Counted from the first letter of the stretch, positions 17,680-26,155 are shown. The stretch is 64,000 nucleotides of DNA from Mesorhizobium sp. WSM4306 (GCF_007003975.1 NZ_VFTC01000018.1:62001-126000), one strand, 5' to 3'. Numbers and translations: made by a program. Notes: generated by a model not told the origin, from the letters alone.

Positions 17680-17803
17680 TAGCTCCATACACGAATAGCG
17701 TGTTTTATAAATAATGCCTTTGACCACTCAAGGCATTGATTTCGCTGGATTTTATGGCGAACTCCACATAACATCCCCTGATTGTAAAACAACCTAGGGT
17801 AGC

Positions 17804-17830
17804 GCAAATAAGGTAGTTTTCCTTATTTGC
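17804..17830. promoter_or_regulatory. Perfect 10-bp inverted repeat upstream of the integrase gene
   Basis: GCAAATAAGG and CCTTATTTGC flank a 7-base T-rich spacer, ending 23 bases before the integrase ATG. It is well placed to be an operator or an mRNA hairpin limiting integrase expression. A second inverted repeat (AATGCCTT / AAGGCATT, 17713-17737) lies between it and the attachment site and may be an integrase or excisionase arm site. Confidence 0.55.
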
Positions 17831-17853
17831 ATTTGTTCAATGAGGAGTGTGTC

Positions 17854-19059
17854 ATGTCGCGTATCAAGCTTACAGAACGAGTCATCGATCGGCTGGCAGC
17901 GCCGGATCCTAGTGGCAAGCAAGTGCTGCACTGGGATGCTGACCTGAAGGGGTTTGGCGTCCTCTGCTCGGGCGTCACCAATTCGAAAACCTACATCGTC
18001 CAGCGCACGCTTCCCGATGGACGGACGCGGCGCGTCACGGTCGCAGCTGCAAATGAGATCGATCTCGCTAAGGCACGTGAAGAAGCTGCTGAAATGTTGG
18101 TCGAGCTGCGCAAGGGACGGGACCCGAAGCTGCGCTCCGCAACCCTGCAAACCACACTGGATGGCTATCTAAAAAAGAAGGGCGAAAAGCTCAGCGATGC
18201 GTCGGTCCAGAACTATAAGACGATGGTCGAGAGGCATCTCAGTGCCTGGCTGTCGAAGCCACTGACCTTCATCACACGCAAGGATGTGGAGGACCGTCAC
18301 GCCGCAATTGCCAAAGAGATAGCAGAGGCTGGCGGCGGGAAGGGCGAGACGAGCGCCAACGCTGCGATGCGAACTCTTCGCCTACTCTGGAACTTTGCAG
18401 CGAAGAACGATCCCTCGCTCCCTGCCAATCCCGTTAACTTGCGTGGAGATTGGTTTGAGGAAAAGCGCAGAGATCGGATTGTCGAAACAAACGAAATGCC
18501 AGGCTTCTACAACGCCGTGATCGCGCTGCCCAATCCCGTCGCTCGCGACTACATTCTGTTCGTTCTCTTCACCGGCTTACGGAGACGCGAGGCAGCGATG
18601 CTCAAATGGGATCATATCGACTTCGATCAAAGACTGATCCGAATTCCCGCTGACAACACGAAGGCCAAGCGAAAGCTTGATCTGCCCATGACGGACTTTG
18701 TTCGCAACCTGCTCGTAGCACGTCGGAGCGTTGGCAAGGACACGAGCGGTTATGTCTTCCCCTCGCATGGCAAGAAAACGGGCTATATCGCCGAGCCCAA
18801 GTTCCCCCTGGATGCTGTCGGTAAGGCCTGCGGCATCAGCGTTTCGGTGCATGACCTGCGTCGCACGTTCATCACTGTAGCGGAGGAAACAGAAATCAGT
18901 CCGATGGCCTTGAAGGCACTGGTCAACCACTCCCTCGGAAAAGATGTGACCGAGGGATATGTGCAGATGAGAGTTGAGCGCCTTCGCGCGCCGGCTCAGA
19001 AGGTTGCGGATAGCTTGAAGTCGCTCTGCGGCATCTTCCAGTCGATGATGAAAAGGTAG
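17854..19059 (+). CDS. int: Tyrosine recombinase/site-specific integrase
   Basis: The integrase catalyses insertion and excision at the 46-bp att core. The 401-residue protein has an N-terminal DUF4102-like arm-binding region (TERVIDRLAAPDPSGKQ), a core-binding domain (about 98-190), and a catalytic domain with Arg243 (FTGLRRRE), His333-x2-Arg336 (HDLR), His359 (VNHS) and nucleophile Tyr369 (VTEGYVQ). All expected residues are present, so it looks functional. I chose ATG 17854 because GAGGAG precedes it. It reads inward from the left attachment site, the usual arrangement for tRNA-targeting islands. Confidence 0.95.
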   Translation: MSRIKLTERVIDRLAAPDPSGKQVLHWDADLKGFGVLCSGVTNSKTYIVQRTLPDGRTRRVTVAAANEIDLAKAREEAAEMLVELRKGRDPKLRSATLQTTLDGYLKKKGEKLSDASVQNYKTMVERHLSAWLSKPLTFITRKDVEDRHAAIAKEIAEAGGGKGETSANAAMRTLRLLWNFAAKNDPSLPANPVNLRGDWFEEKRRDRIVETNEMPGFYNAVIALPNPVARDYILFVLFTGLRRREAAMLKWDHIDFDQRLIRIPADNTKAKRKLDLPMTDFVRNLLVARRSVGKDTSGYVFPSHGKKTGYIAEPKFPLDAVGKACGISVSVHDLRRTFITVAEETEISPMALKALVNHSLGKDVTEGYVQMRVERLRAPAQKVADSLKSLCGIFQSMMKR

Positions 19060-19161
19060 CGGTGCTGGCGTGACCAAACGTTCTGCTTGTGGGTTTTATT
19101 TTGCGCCCCTATTGTAGCCCAGTCCGTAGGCTGCCTGCTGAGGTGGCATAGGGCCTTTCGG

Positions 19162-19183
19162 GATCGTACCCGTATATACGATC
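19162..19183. promoter_or_regulatory. 7-bp inverted repeat between integrase and alpA-like genes
   Basis: GATCGTA and TACGATC flank an 8-base spacer (CCCGTATA). It lies 90-110 bases before the AlpA-like start, in the region where an element regulator would bind. Role inferred from position only. Confidence 0.4.
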
Positions 19184-19196
19184 CATTCAACGACAG

Positions 19197-19231
19197 GCTC
19201 TCGTGTGCAACATGCGCGCGAGGGCTTTTTT
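19197..19231 (+). terminator. Rho-independent terminator after the integrase region
   Basis: GCTCTCGTG pairs with CGCGAGGGC over 9 bp (two G-U pairs) and is followed directly by six T. It lies 138 bases after the integrase stop and 42 bases before the AlpA-like ATG, separating the two transcription units. Confidence 0.65.
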
Positions 19232-19272
19232 GTCTCTAGGCCCCGCGCGTCCCGTCAAGAGGACGCCTGCTT

Positions 19273-19533
19273 ATGGAATTGAACCTGCATCTCGACAAAC
19301 GAGCCGACAGCCTCGTCGCGGCTGTAGCCGGTGACGACGAGGACCTTCTGAATACGGCTCAGACCGCAAAGCTTTTGGGCGTCAGCACCCAGTGGCTTGA
19401 GATTGGGCGGACGAAAGGTTACGGCCCGCCTTTCATCCGGATTGGGCAGCGAAACATTCGCTATCGGCGCGACTCCCTGCGCGGATGGCTGAAGGCGCGC
19501 GCCGAATATCGCTCTACCCGCGACTACGCCTGA
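19273..19533 (+). CDS. AlpA/excisionase-like helix-turn-helix protein
   Basis: The 86-residue product has an MerR/AlpA-type winged helix (DEDLLNTAQTAKLLGVS, then WLEIGRTKGYGPPFIRIGQRNIRYRRDSLRGWL), the pattern of element-encoded excisionases and transcription activators. AGAGGA precedes the ATG. In P4-like satellites and islands such proteins regulate integrase expression or excision. It lies between the integrase and the helicase, which fits. A DNA-binding role is well supported; which of the two functions it has is not. Confidence 0.8.
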   Translation: MELNLHLDKRADSLVAAVAGDDEDLLNTAQTAKLLGVSTQWLEIGRTKGYGPPFIRIGQRNIRYRRDSLRGWLKARAEYRSTRDYA

Positions 19534-19687
19534 CGCTTGGTCGAACAAGACAACGCCGATCCCTGGAGGGGGACCGGCGCTGGAGAAGGACGTGGACCAG
19601 AAGGAGCCAAGGTGTCGTGCGGACCGACCTTGGACCAACTCCAAGCAATATAGCCGCTCAAAAATAACCAGTAAATGACGCCGGCTA

Positions 19688-22165
19688 ATGAACTTTCCGA
19701 GGCTGAATTCTACCCTCAATTTCAGCTATGACTCAGATGGGATTGTGCGCGGCAACCGCGACAACTTCATCACTGCTGTTGTGGCCGCTACGATTAGAGC
19801 GCATCCAGAAGGCTCGGAGGCTGCGGGCCTGCTTGCCTATGCGTGCGCATGGATTCGAGAGAAGGCGGACCTAAGCAGGACACATGATGGCAAATGGCAG
19901 TGGAGCGACGACAGCCAACTTGAACGTTTTGTCTCCAAGAAGATTTCCTACGCCCTCAAGAAGGAAACGGCCATCCGCGCTGGCGGACAGAAGCGTGGCC
20001 TCGTTCCAGGGATAGCTCCCACCCGTCGCTCAAATCCGATGACGCCCCATGCCGCAACCGAAACGTTGCGGCGCGTGTTGATGGATTTCAGGGCCGCGCT
20101 TCCCTTCGGGAATTCGGTCGAGAAGATGGATGCATATGTGGCGAAAGGCCCATGCCCTGAAGCGACTGTTCCGCGGCTGTTAGTTGCCGGCGCTGCTGGA
20201 CTAGGCAAGAGCACGATGCTGCTGGCCTTGCTCGCGGATCTATTCGCATCCAGCGCGGCACGAGGGGACATGAAGCGCCGCGTTTTCTACCTCTGCCCGA
20301 CCATAGAATTGTGCGAAGAGTTGGCCCTTAAGTACAAGGCAATGGGCGGGCGGGGCATTGTGATACGGGGCCGCACACATGGGCTGGCCAAGGACCCGGA
20401 GAGCACGCCCTGTCTTAAGCCTGGCGACGTTGAGATCGCTGCCAGCGCCGGGCTCTACATCCAGAGCTCGCTTTGCAAGCGGTACGACGAAGAAACGAAG
20501 ACCCTGCACCTTTGCGAGCACTATGAAAATGGTTGCCGGTACTACGCACAGGCTGATGAAAGCGCCGACCTCGTTTTCATGACCCACGACATGGCAATGG
20601 TGACGCTTGACGAGGAACTGTCCGGCAGAGCCGACCTACTCATTATCGACGAATCCATACTCAGCAAATTGACCAGCACGGGTGGCGGCATCGCGTTCGA
20701 TGACATGCTGCGCAGCGAAAATCTGACGCGCCTGCATACGGCGCTGTCCGAAGACCCGAAAGCCGACCCAATCCAGACGCTCATAGCGATGGGCATCACA
20801 TGGCAGGATCTTCGTGACGAGCAGGTTGCGATGGAGGAGGCCGACAAGGCAGCTCGCCGCAACGTCTCCTATCCCGGCATCGACAGCACCCGACTAGCCA
20901 AAAACGCTTCCGCCTTCAAAAAGGAGCGCAGCAGAACGACAACCATACGCATGCTCCGCAATCTCAAGAACGAGATGAAGGCCGGCCGGACGCACGACAC
21001 GCGGTCATTTACCTTTGCGCCAGAAGTAGCGGTCGCGGCGACGGACAAGGTTCCAGCCCACACGACAAAACTGATATTTCTTCAGCACCGGCCAAAGGTG
21101 AAACTGCTCCGGCAAGATTTGCCTGTCCTCATGCTCGACGCGACCGGAGATGCGCGTCTGATGGCATACAGCTTCCCCGGCATTGAACAGGTGACGATTG
21201 AAGCTGAGCGCAATGCATATGTGGTCCAGACCACCGGGAACAGCGGCGCCATGGGCAAGATCGGAAGCGTCTCCACCGACAAATACCGCGAGGAAGTGGC
21301 GCACGTGGCGCGCGATATGGCGATCCAGCGTGGGCATCGCGGCCTAGTCGTTGCAACGAAGGAGTCGCTTGAGCTTGGCATCCGGGAGATGCTTCCCGAA
21401 GGAGTTGATGTCATCTACTTCGGCAATCTGCGTGGCATCGACAAATACAAGGATCGCGACTGGGTTCTGATAGCCGCGCGCATGCAGATAAAGGCACTGG
21501 ACGCAGAACGCTACGCTAAGGCACTGGCCTATGACAGCGTGGAGCCGCTTTCGTGTCCGGGGAGCTATACCGAGGCCGTCGTTGGCTACGATCTATCCAG
21601 CTACGAGGACAGGCAGGGCATCCAAGCCGTCCGCCACGTCGATCCGTTGGTGGAGGCAATACGGCGGCAGTTCACCGAAGCGGAAAGCGTTCAGGCAATT
21701 GATCGGCTTCGGCTGGTATTCCGGGGATATGGCGGCGACTTGCCCGATCAGTCGGCGCAATGGCTCCGACCGGGGAAATGTGCATTTGTCTGCATCCTGT
21801 CTGAAGTGCCATTGCCGGGCATCGTTGTTGACGAATTGGTGCCGTATAAGGATGTCGTCGGGCGCACCGGCGAAAGAGGCGGTGGTGGCGGTCCCGGCAG
21901 TCGTTTGAAGAAATGGTACGACGAGCTTGGCGGCGTGCTTCCGATCCAAAAACGGAAATGGCTGGCGCAACGCTTTGGAGTGACGGTTCGAGCGGTCGAC
22001 AACACGATTGATGACTTCAAGACGCGCGGCGACGGCAACTTCGAGAAGCTTCTGGCCGCGGTGCCTGTATACGTGCAGGGCGTGACGCCGGGTACCGTGT
22101 ACGCATCTACGCGCCAGAGGGCGCTAGAGTTTAGCCGGGATTGGCAGGAGAAAGGACACCGGTAG
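19688..22165 (+). CDS. Superfamily 2-like helicase with putative Fe-S cysteine set
   Basis: This 825-residue protein is probably the element's replication or processing helicase. Walker A is GAAGLGKST (residues 168-176) and Walker B LLIIDES (317-323). Between them lie Cys242, Cys263, Cys276 and Cys283, the last followed by RYYAQADESADLVFMTHDMAM. In XPD/DinG helicases the same place holds a four-Cys Fe-S domain followed by a similar A-D-x-V-x-x-x-H stretch. Residues 1-160 look specific to this protein and the C-terminal ~120 residues hold a likely DNA-binding helix-turn-helix (QRFGVTVRAVDNTIDDF). No primase motif seen. The start follows no strong ribosome-binding site. Confidence 0.6.
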   Translation: MNFPRLNSTLNFSYDSDGIVRGNRDNFITAVVAATIRAHPEGSEAAGLLAYACAWIREKADLSRTHDGKWQWSDDSQLERFVSKKISYALKKETAIRAGGQKRGLVPGIAPTRRSNPMTPHAATETLRRVLMDFRAALPFGNSVEKMDAYVAKGPCPEATVPRLLVAGAAGLGKSTMLLALLADLFASSAARGDMKRRVFYLCPTIELCEELALKYKAMGGRGIVIRGRTHGLAKDPESTPCLKPGDVEIAASAGLYIQSSLCKRYDEETKTLHLCEHYENGCRYYAQADESADLVFMTHDMAMVTLDEELSGRADLLIIDESILSKLTSTGGGIAFDDMLRSENLTRLHTALSEDPKADPIQTLIAMGITWQDLRDEQVAMEEADKAARRNVSYPGIDSTRLAKNASAFKKERSRTTTIRMLRNLKNEMKAGRTHDTRSFTFAPEVAVAATDKVPAHTTKLIFLQHRPKVKLLRQDLPVLMLDATGDARLMAYSFPGIEQVTIEAERNAYVVQTTGNSGAMGKIGSVSTDKYREEVAHVARDMAIQRGHRGLVVATKESLELGIREMLPEGVDVIYFGNLRGIDKYKDRDWVLIAARMQIKALDAERYAKALAYDSVEPLSCPGSYTEAVVGYDLSSYEDRQGIQAVRHVDPLVEAIRRQFTEAESVQAIDRLRLVFRGYGGDLPDQSAQWLRPGKCAFVCILSEVPLPGIVVDELVPYKDVVGRTGERGGGGGPGSRLKKWYDELGGVLPIQKRKWLAQRFGVTVRAVDNTIDDFKTRGDGNFEKLLAAVPVYVQGVTPGTVYASTRQRALEFSRDWQEKGHR

Positions 22166-22242
22166 TCCCTCCGGCCGTAAAACACTGCAAACCCTATATA
22201 TGCACTTATAGCTTTTGCAGTGTTTTTGCACTGGAGGGACTA
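22163..22242. other. 80-nt near-perfect composite hairpin at the helicase stop codon
   Basis: Reading inward, the arms pair 10 bp (TAGTCCCTCC / GGAGGGACTA), then a symmetric 6-base internal loop, 13 bp (AAAACACTGCAAA / TTTGCAGTGTTTT), a 2-base internal loop and 5 bp (CTATA / TATAG) around an 8-base loop. The left arm begins with the TAG stop of the helicase gene. There is no T tract beyond, so it is not a standard terminator. A replication origin, transfer/packaging site or structured RNA are all possible. Confidence 0.75.
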
Positions 22243-22565
22243 TTGCCCCGCGTTTTCCCGGAAATATCGGGAGATGACGAATTCACAGAGGCAGCGCGAT
22301 TTTATTGCGCCCCAGCTTCGCACCGCATGCGTAGCGGCAACGCCCTCGGACGCCAGCCCCGAAAGGCCGCGCTTAAGGTCGATTTTTCCTTATTGCTAAA
22401 GCAAAAACCATCATAAGGCATTGTAAAGGTTCAGCTTTACGCACCAAAGCAGCTAATATATTGTTAGCTGGCTCACTAGTTTTGAAGCAAAACTCGTCCG
22501 CCAATAGCTAGCCGATCGCCACCGGACCGTGATTGCTTCGCCCCTCGAAAGATAGCACTTCGCCC
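22243..22565. other. Non-coding region with two hairpins before the small-gene run
   Basis: No supported gene. Two short hairpins occur in the AT-rich part: GTAAAG / CTTTAC at 22423-22440 and CAGCTAA / TTAGCTG at 22450-22470, the latter a perfect 7-bp stem. The promoter of the downstream five-gene run is presumably here. Together with the large hairpin to the left this is the main non-coding block of the element and a candidate for its replication origin or regulatory centre. Confidence 0.45.
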
Positions 22566-23141
22566 ATGGCCAGCGACTACCCACGTCCCCGAAGCAGGCA
22601 GTTTCGCAGCCGCGTCACCAACGGCAAGGAGCTTCTGCCGGGCATCGATGGCAGGTCCAAGTGGGGTCGGCGACTGCACGATCTAATTGCAAACCACGTT
22701 GCCGACCTCGGTGGGCCTGAGCACATCACCCAAAGCCAGTACATCTTGGTCAAGAGCGCCGCTAACGCGACAATCGTGATGGAGCAATGGGAGATTGAGT
22801 TTGCGAAGGAGGGCACTGCAAGCCTGCCAGTGTTCCTTGCCTACCAGACTATCTCAAACAGTCTTCGCCGCATCTTCGAGACGCTGGGGCTTAACCGCGT
22901 TGATCCCCCGCGTGATGGCAAGGTGGTCTACGACATCAGCAAGCTGAGTGACGCTGAGCAGCACCGTCTCAAGATTCTGAACCACAGGGTAGATCAGCAC
23001 GGGCTGCCTGCCCTGTCGGACAAGGATGCGAAAGAGATGAAGATGCTGCTCGAGAAGTGCATGGGCAGGGGATACGGCCCTTCAGCCACAGAGCCAGGTC
23101 CCCGTGACCGTCCCTTCCACGAGATCGACTATTCGAGATGA
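22566..23141 (+). CDS. Hypothetical protein with faint likeness to phage terminase small subunits
   Basis: The 191-residue product is basic at the N-terminus (RPRSRQFRSRVTNGKELL) and contains GIDGRSKWGRRLHDLI, then a helical stretch and VFLAYQTISNSLRRIFETLGLNRVDPP. The last part resembles the end of P27-type terminase small subunits (helices followed by a Leu-Gly-Leu turn). Such proteins mark DNA for packaging. ATG 22566 is the better start; a TTG at 22533 is possible, and neither has a strong ribosome-binding site. It heads a co-directional run of five genes and ends in an ATGA overlap with the next. Confidence 0.5.
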   Translation: MASDYPRPRSRQFRSRVTNGKELLPGIDGRSKWGRRLHDLIANHVADLGGPEHITQSQYILVKSAANATIVMEQWEIEFAKEGTASLPVFLAYQTISNSLRRIFETLGLNRVDPPRDGKVVYDISKLSDAEQHRLKILNHRVDQHGLPALSDKDAKEMKMLLEKCMGRGYGPSATEPGPRDRPFHEIDYSR

Positions 23142-23548
23142 ACGTGCGCATTGGTGATTACGTCAAATCAAATTCCGGCAAGACATGGGTCGTCGCCAAT
23201 GTCATCCCCGATGGCTGGTATCCTGTGCTGGGCGACGGTAGGCACATATTTCTCATTCGCGACGAAATGAATGCAGACGGCGATACCGATCTCGTTTGCA
23301 CGATGCAGGCCGAAGATGACGTTTATCTCGGCTGGCGCACTGGACCCGCCTTCGAAAAGGGGCAGCGCTTCATAGTCGAGGGCGAGCGTGTCGAGGTGCA
23401 CAGCGCCACTCCCCTGTTCGTCTTCTTCCGAATGCAAGACCAGCTGTTAACGTCCCTGTGGCGCTGGCAAGCATCCCTGCTCGTGCAGCGCAAAAAGACG
23501 ATGAGCTTTGAGTGCGCGGACATGCTGACTTTGGAGGGAGCTATCTGA
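23138..23548 (+). CDS. Hypothetical protein, first of two tandem related genes
   Basis: The start overlaps the previous stop (ATGA). The 136-residue product begins VRIGDYVKSNSGKTWVVANV, which matches the opening LGDIVVSGSGLKWVVLAL of the next gene, with the same Gly-Asp and Trp-Val-Val spacing. A small beta-barrel (KOW/SH3-like) is suggested by the alternating hydrophobic pattern. No family recognised. It is translationally coupled to both neighbours. Confidence 0.6.
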   Translation: MNVRIGDYVKSNSGKTWVVANVIPDGWYPVLGDGRHIFLIRDEMNADGDTDLVCTMQAEDDVYLGWRTGPAFEKGQRFIVEGERVEVHSATPLFVFFRMQDQLLTSLWRWQASLLVQRKKTMSFECADMLTLEGAI

Positions 23549-23913
23549 TGGCCCAGCTTGGCGATATCGTCGTGTCGGGCAGCGGACTCAAGTGGGTCGT
23601 GCTCGCGCTTACTGGAAACGCACACGGAGGTCAGGACGCGCGCCTTATCCGTCCATCTGATGACGGGCGTTACACCGGCCTTCTCAAGGATATAAGCGGG
23701 CTGATCGTTACGGAAAGCCCATCGTTTCAGCCAGGCGATCCCGTGACAGTGAACGGGCTGAAAGGCGGCTATCTGGGCACTGAAGATGGCGTTGCCCGCG
23801 TGCTGCTGGCTGAGCGTCAAATGCAAACGAAGACCGGCGTGAACATAGGCATCGACGCATCTGTGGCGAGGATGAACATCGGCCTACTCGTCCTCGAAAA
23901 TCGCAAAATATGA
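23548..23913 (+). CDS. Hypothetical protein, second of two tandem related genes
   Basis: GGAGGGAG precedes ATG 23548, which overlaps the previous TGA. The 121-residue product shares the N-terminal GD-x-V-x-S-x-S-G-x-x-WVV pattern with its neighbour but diverges afterwards, where it has SFQPGDPVTVNGLKGGYLG, a turn-rich beta pattern also seen in KOW-like barrels. A divergent paralogue pair is the best description. Function unknown. Confidence 0.6.
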   Translation: MAQLGDIVVSGSGLKWVVLALTGNAHGGQDARLIRPSDDGRYTGLLKDISGLIVTESPSFQPGDPVTVNGLKGGYLGTEDGVARVLLAERQMQTKTGVNIGIDASVARMNIGLLVLENRKI

Positions 23914-23925
23914 AGGAGAAGACAC

Positions 23926-24669
23926 ATGGCAAGCGTTGCCGAATTTGAACAAAAACTGCACGTCAGCCCATCAATCAATGAGCTGACAATCGATCACTTT
24001 GCCGAAAGGCCGAGAGGCAATGAAAAGCCGGAACCCGATCTGGAGCATGTCGCCCTATCGGCGGCGATGCGGGAAGCGCGGGAGCAGGCCCATGCATTGG
24101 TCGCGCTTGCTGACAGTGTATACGCGGACGGGTCGCAGACGCCCGCTGCTGCGGTCATCCAAGTAGCTAGCGCCGCGCAAAAGACTGGCGAGCGTGTCGC
24201 GGCGAAGCTCGTTGCTGCTCAGGAGAAGACCGACGCCACCATTTCTTCGATCGAAAAGGCGACGTTTGCTCCCCCACCCGACGCGGAGCTTGGGACGCAG
24301 TACGACAAGGAAATCCGATACGCTCTCAAGAGCATGACGCCCGACGAACGCTCCGAGGCTCTGACTGAGGCACTGGAAGCCGGCGATATGACAATGATCG
24401 GCCCAGTGTTGCGCGCCCCGGCCCTGCTGTCGGGGATGAAATCAACTGAGCTTGCGGCGCTTCGGCATCGGTTCCAGCAGAAGCATTTCCCTGCCGAGAT
24501 GCGCCGTCTTGAGCGCCTCCGGAAGATGCGCACGGCATCAGACATCGGCGGCAGGGCATTCGTCGCACTCGTCACGCAGGCGACCGACACCAAATTCGCC
24601 AACGGCGCTATCGCTGCTCGCACGAAGCGGGAAGCAGTGTTGGCGACCCATCAGCAACAGGAGGCATGA
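23926..24669 (+). CDS. Hypothetical alpha-helical protein
   Basis: The 247-residue product is predicted to be mostly helical and Ala/Glu/Lys-rich (for example VASAAQKTGERVAAKLVAAQEKTDATISSIEKATF). It has no TM segment or signal peptide. AAGGAGA precedes the ATG. Residues about 125-235 (MTPDERSEALTEALEAGD, STELAALRHRF) form a second helical region. I do not recognise a family. Phage scaffold or portal-associated proteins can look like this, but that is only a resemblance in composition. Confidence 0.6.
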   Translation: MASVAEFEQKLHVSPSINELTIDHFAERPRGNEKPEPDLEHVALSAAMREAREQAHALVALADSVYADGSQTPAAAVIQVASAAQKTGERVAAKLVAAQEKTDATISSIEKATFAPPPDAELGTQYDKEIRYALKSMTPDERSEALTEALEAGDMTMIGPVLRAPALLSGMKSTELAALRHRFQQKHFPAEMRRLERLRKMRTASDIGGRAFVALVTQATDTKFANGAIAARTKREAVLATHQQQEA

Positions 24670-24672
24670 GAA

Positions 24673-25245
24673 ATGGCCAAGTCAGACCTCTACATCGGTG
24701 ATGGCCTTCGCCTACGCCGGAAGCTCGTCAAGACCGACCTTGCGTCGGTCCCGGAGGAATATCGCCTAGCCTACCGTCCGGTTGACGAGGACGATGACGA
24801 TTGCGAGGGTTATGACTTCATCCTGTGTGTCAGCGCCGCCCACTACGTCACCGAGGCAAAGGCTGAGATCGCCCGCCTCGCAGCGGCACTTGAAAAGCTT
24901 AAAGTTGAAGGCCCTGCGCGAGTGGCAGCCGCCAAGCAGGAGGCGCGCGACTTTGCAGTCGATTTAGCCCTTCGTTCCTCGCTCAGCAAAGCCGGGGTTA
25001 AGCCCGGGCTCATGCAAGGCGCCATCGCAGTGTTGCAAGAGGAAAATGACTTCGAGGTGGGGGAGACTGATGACCGCAAGAAGAAGCGCGTCGTCCTCGC
25101 CCGCACACAGCTTGGGCTAGTCCCGGTTGACGCGCTCGTCCAAGAGTTCGTCGCGGGCGAAGGGGCAGCTTATCTGGAACGGCGCGCTGCCCCCGCTGGT
25201 GGCCACTTCAGTCAGCTACAGTCGGGCTTGAAGCGGGCTCACTGA
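24673..25245 (+). CDS. Hypothetical protein with phage scaffold-like helical layout
   Basis: The 190-residue product has an acidic stretch (DEDDDDCEGYD), a coiled-coil-like helix (residues about 60-95, AKAEIARLAAALEKLKVEG), then SLSKAGVKPGLMQGAIAVLQEEN and PVDALVQEFVAGEGAAYLERRA. The last two segments resemble phage scaffold/GP20-like proteins, where a coiled coil is followed by an Ala-Gly-Val-Lys-Pro motif and a C-terminal 'VxxFVxxEG' segment. It starts four bases after the previous stop and ends the five-gene run. The neighbours ahead are convergent. Confidence 0.55.
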   Translation: MAKSDLYIGDGLRLRRKLVKTDLASVPEEYRLAYRPVDEDDDDCEGYDFILCVSAAHYVTEAKAEIARLAAALEKLKVEGPARVAAAKQEARDFAVDLALRSSLSKAGVKPGLMQGAIAVLQEENDFEVGETDDRKKKRVVLARTQLGLVPVDALVQEFVAGEGAAYLERRAAPAGGHFSQLQSGLKRAH

Positions 25246-25266
25246 CGTCAAGTCAAGCTCAGCGCA

Positions 25267-26043
25267 TCAAGGTGTTGTATGAACCGCCATTGTTGGCACA
25301 AGCGTCGAAAGCCACGTTAGATCGATCAGATTGTAAATGGCAGCTACGGATACAACAGCGGCAAGGATTGGAAGCACTCCATCAATGCCATACAGCCTGA
25401 ACAGATACATAGAATGAATTGAGTACCTCCACGGGCGAAGAAAAATCCTATAGAGGTGAACCCGCAGTCCGTAACGCCAAACATTTGTTTGAGCGATAGC
25501 AGCAAGCCCTGCGTATGCAGCGTCGGAGCTCAGAACCCACTTGCCAGATTTCTCGCCGGGCAAGTGGTGGAGGACTCTAATTATCGCATCGTGGCCGCCT
25601 TTTAAGAACTCACTCGGCTCTAACTTTCTGGGCCACACTAGATCTGCCTCTCTGAGAATCTTCTGGTAACTTTGATGGTCGAAAACAGGGCTATAGTTCT
25701 CCGGCAGAGCTCCATCGATTTCTAGCTCTACTTTAGCGGATGTCTTAGAAGTAAACTTATCGACCTTTTTGTTATATGACTCATCCGTCCTGCTGATGTG
25801 TGCCGGAATTTGAGAGTCCTTTATATCAATAATATAATATAAGATAAAAGTGACGCCGAAGTAGATGATTGTAACCACTAGCAAGAAAGAAAACACTCCG
25901 GGATCAAATCGAATTGACAGACCGGCTATCGGAATTGTCTGCAGAGATATGTTGAAGGTCTTTGCTGTTATAGCAATGGTCGATACCGCAAGAAGATTTC
26001 TTCGCTCTACTCTTGTCGTGCCGGACAGTGGATCGATGGCCAT
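25267..26043 (-). CDS. Three-TM membrane protein of unknown function, possible effector
   Basis: The 258-residue product starts RVERRNLLAVSTIAI, giving a TM segment (about 16-34), a second strong TM (about 50-72, FSFLLVVTIIYFGVTFILYY), a soluble middle of ~145 residues, and a third TM near 222-243. The N-terminal two-TM layout is common in small phage-defence and toxin-type membrane proteins. Base composition is markedly AT-richer than the helicase. It is on the opposite strand from the five-gene run and shares direction with the HEPN gene 140 bases upstream. Confidence 0.65.
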   Translation of the reverse strand: MAIDPLSGTTRVERRNLLAVSTIAITAKTFNISLQTIPIAGLSIRFDPGVFSFLLVVTIIYFGVTFILYYIIDIKDSQIPAHISRTDESYNKKVDKFTSKTSAKVELEIDGALPENYSPVFDHQSYQKILREADLVWPRKLEPSEFLKGGHDAIIRVLHHLPGEKSGKWVLSSDAAYAGLAAIAQTNVWRYGLRVHLYRIFLRPWRYSIHSMYLFRLYGIDGVLPILAAVVSVAAIYNLIDLTWLSTLVPTMAVHTTP

Positions 26044-26155
26044 CTGTAGCGCCCTTGCGAATCAATCAGTTTGATGGGGGATGATATATAGGGTCACTGC
26101 CCTTACATAGGCGCTGCCCGCACACTTGGGGCGACGCGCATGGCTCTGCGGCTGT

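Noticed and set aside
17634..17710. A second functional tRNA-Thr at the left end
   Set aside because: Only the 3' 46 bases match; the D arm and 5' acceptor strand are missing.
22141..22416. 91-codon gene after the helicase
   Set aside because: Its frame runs through the 80-nt hairpin and has no ribosome-binding site.
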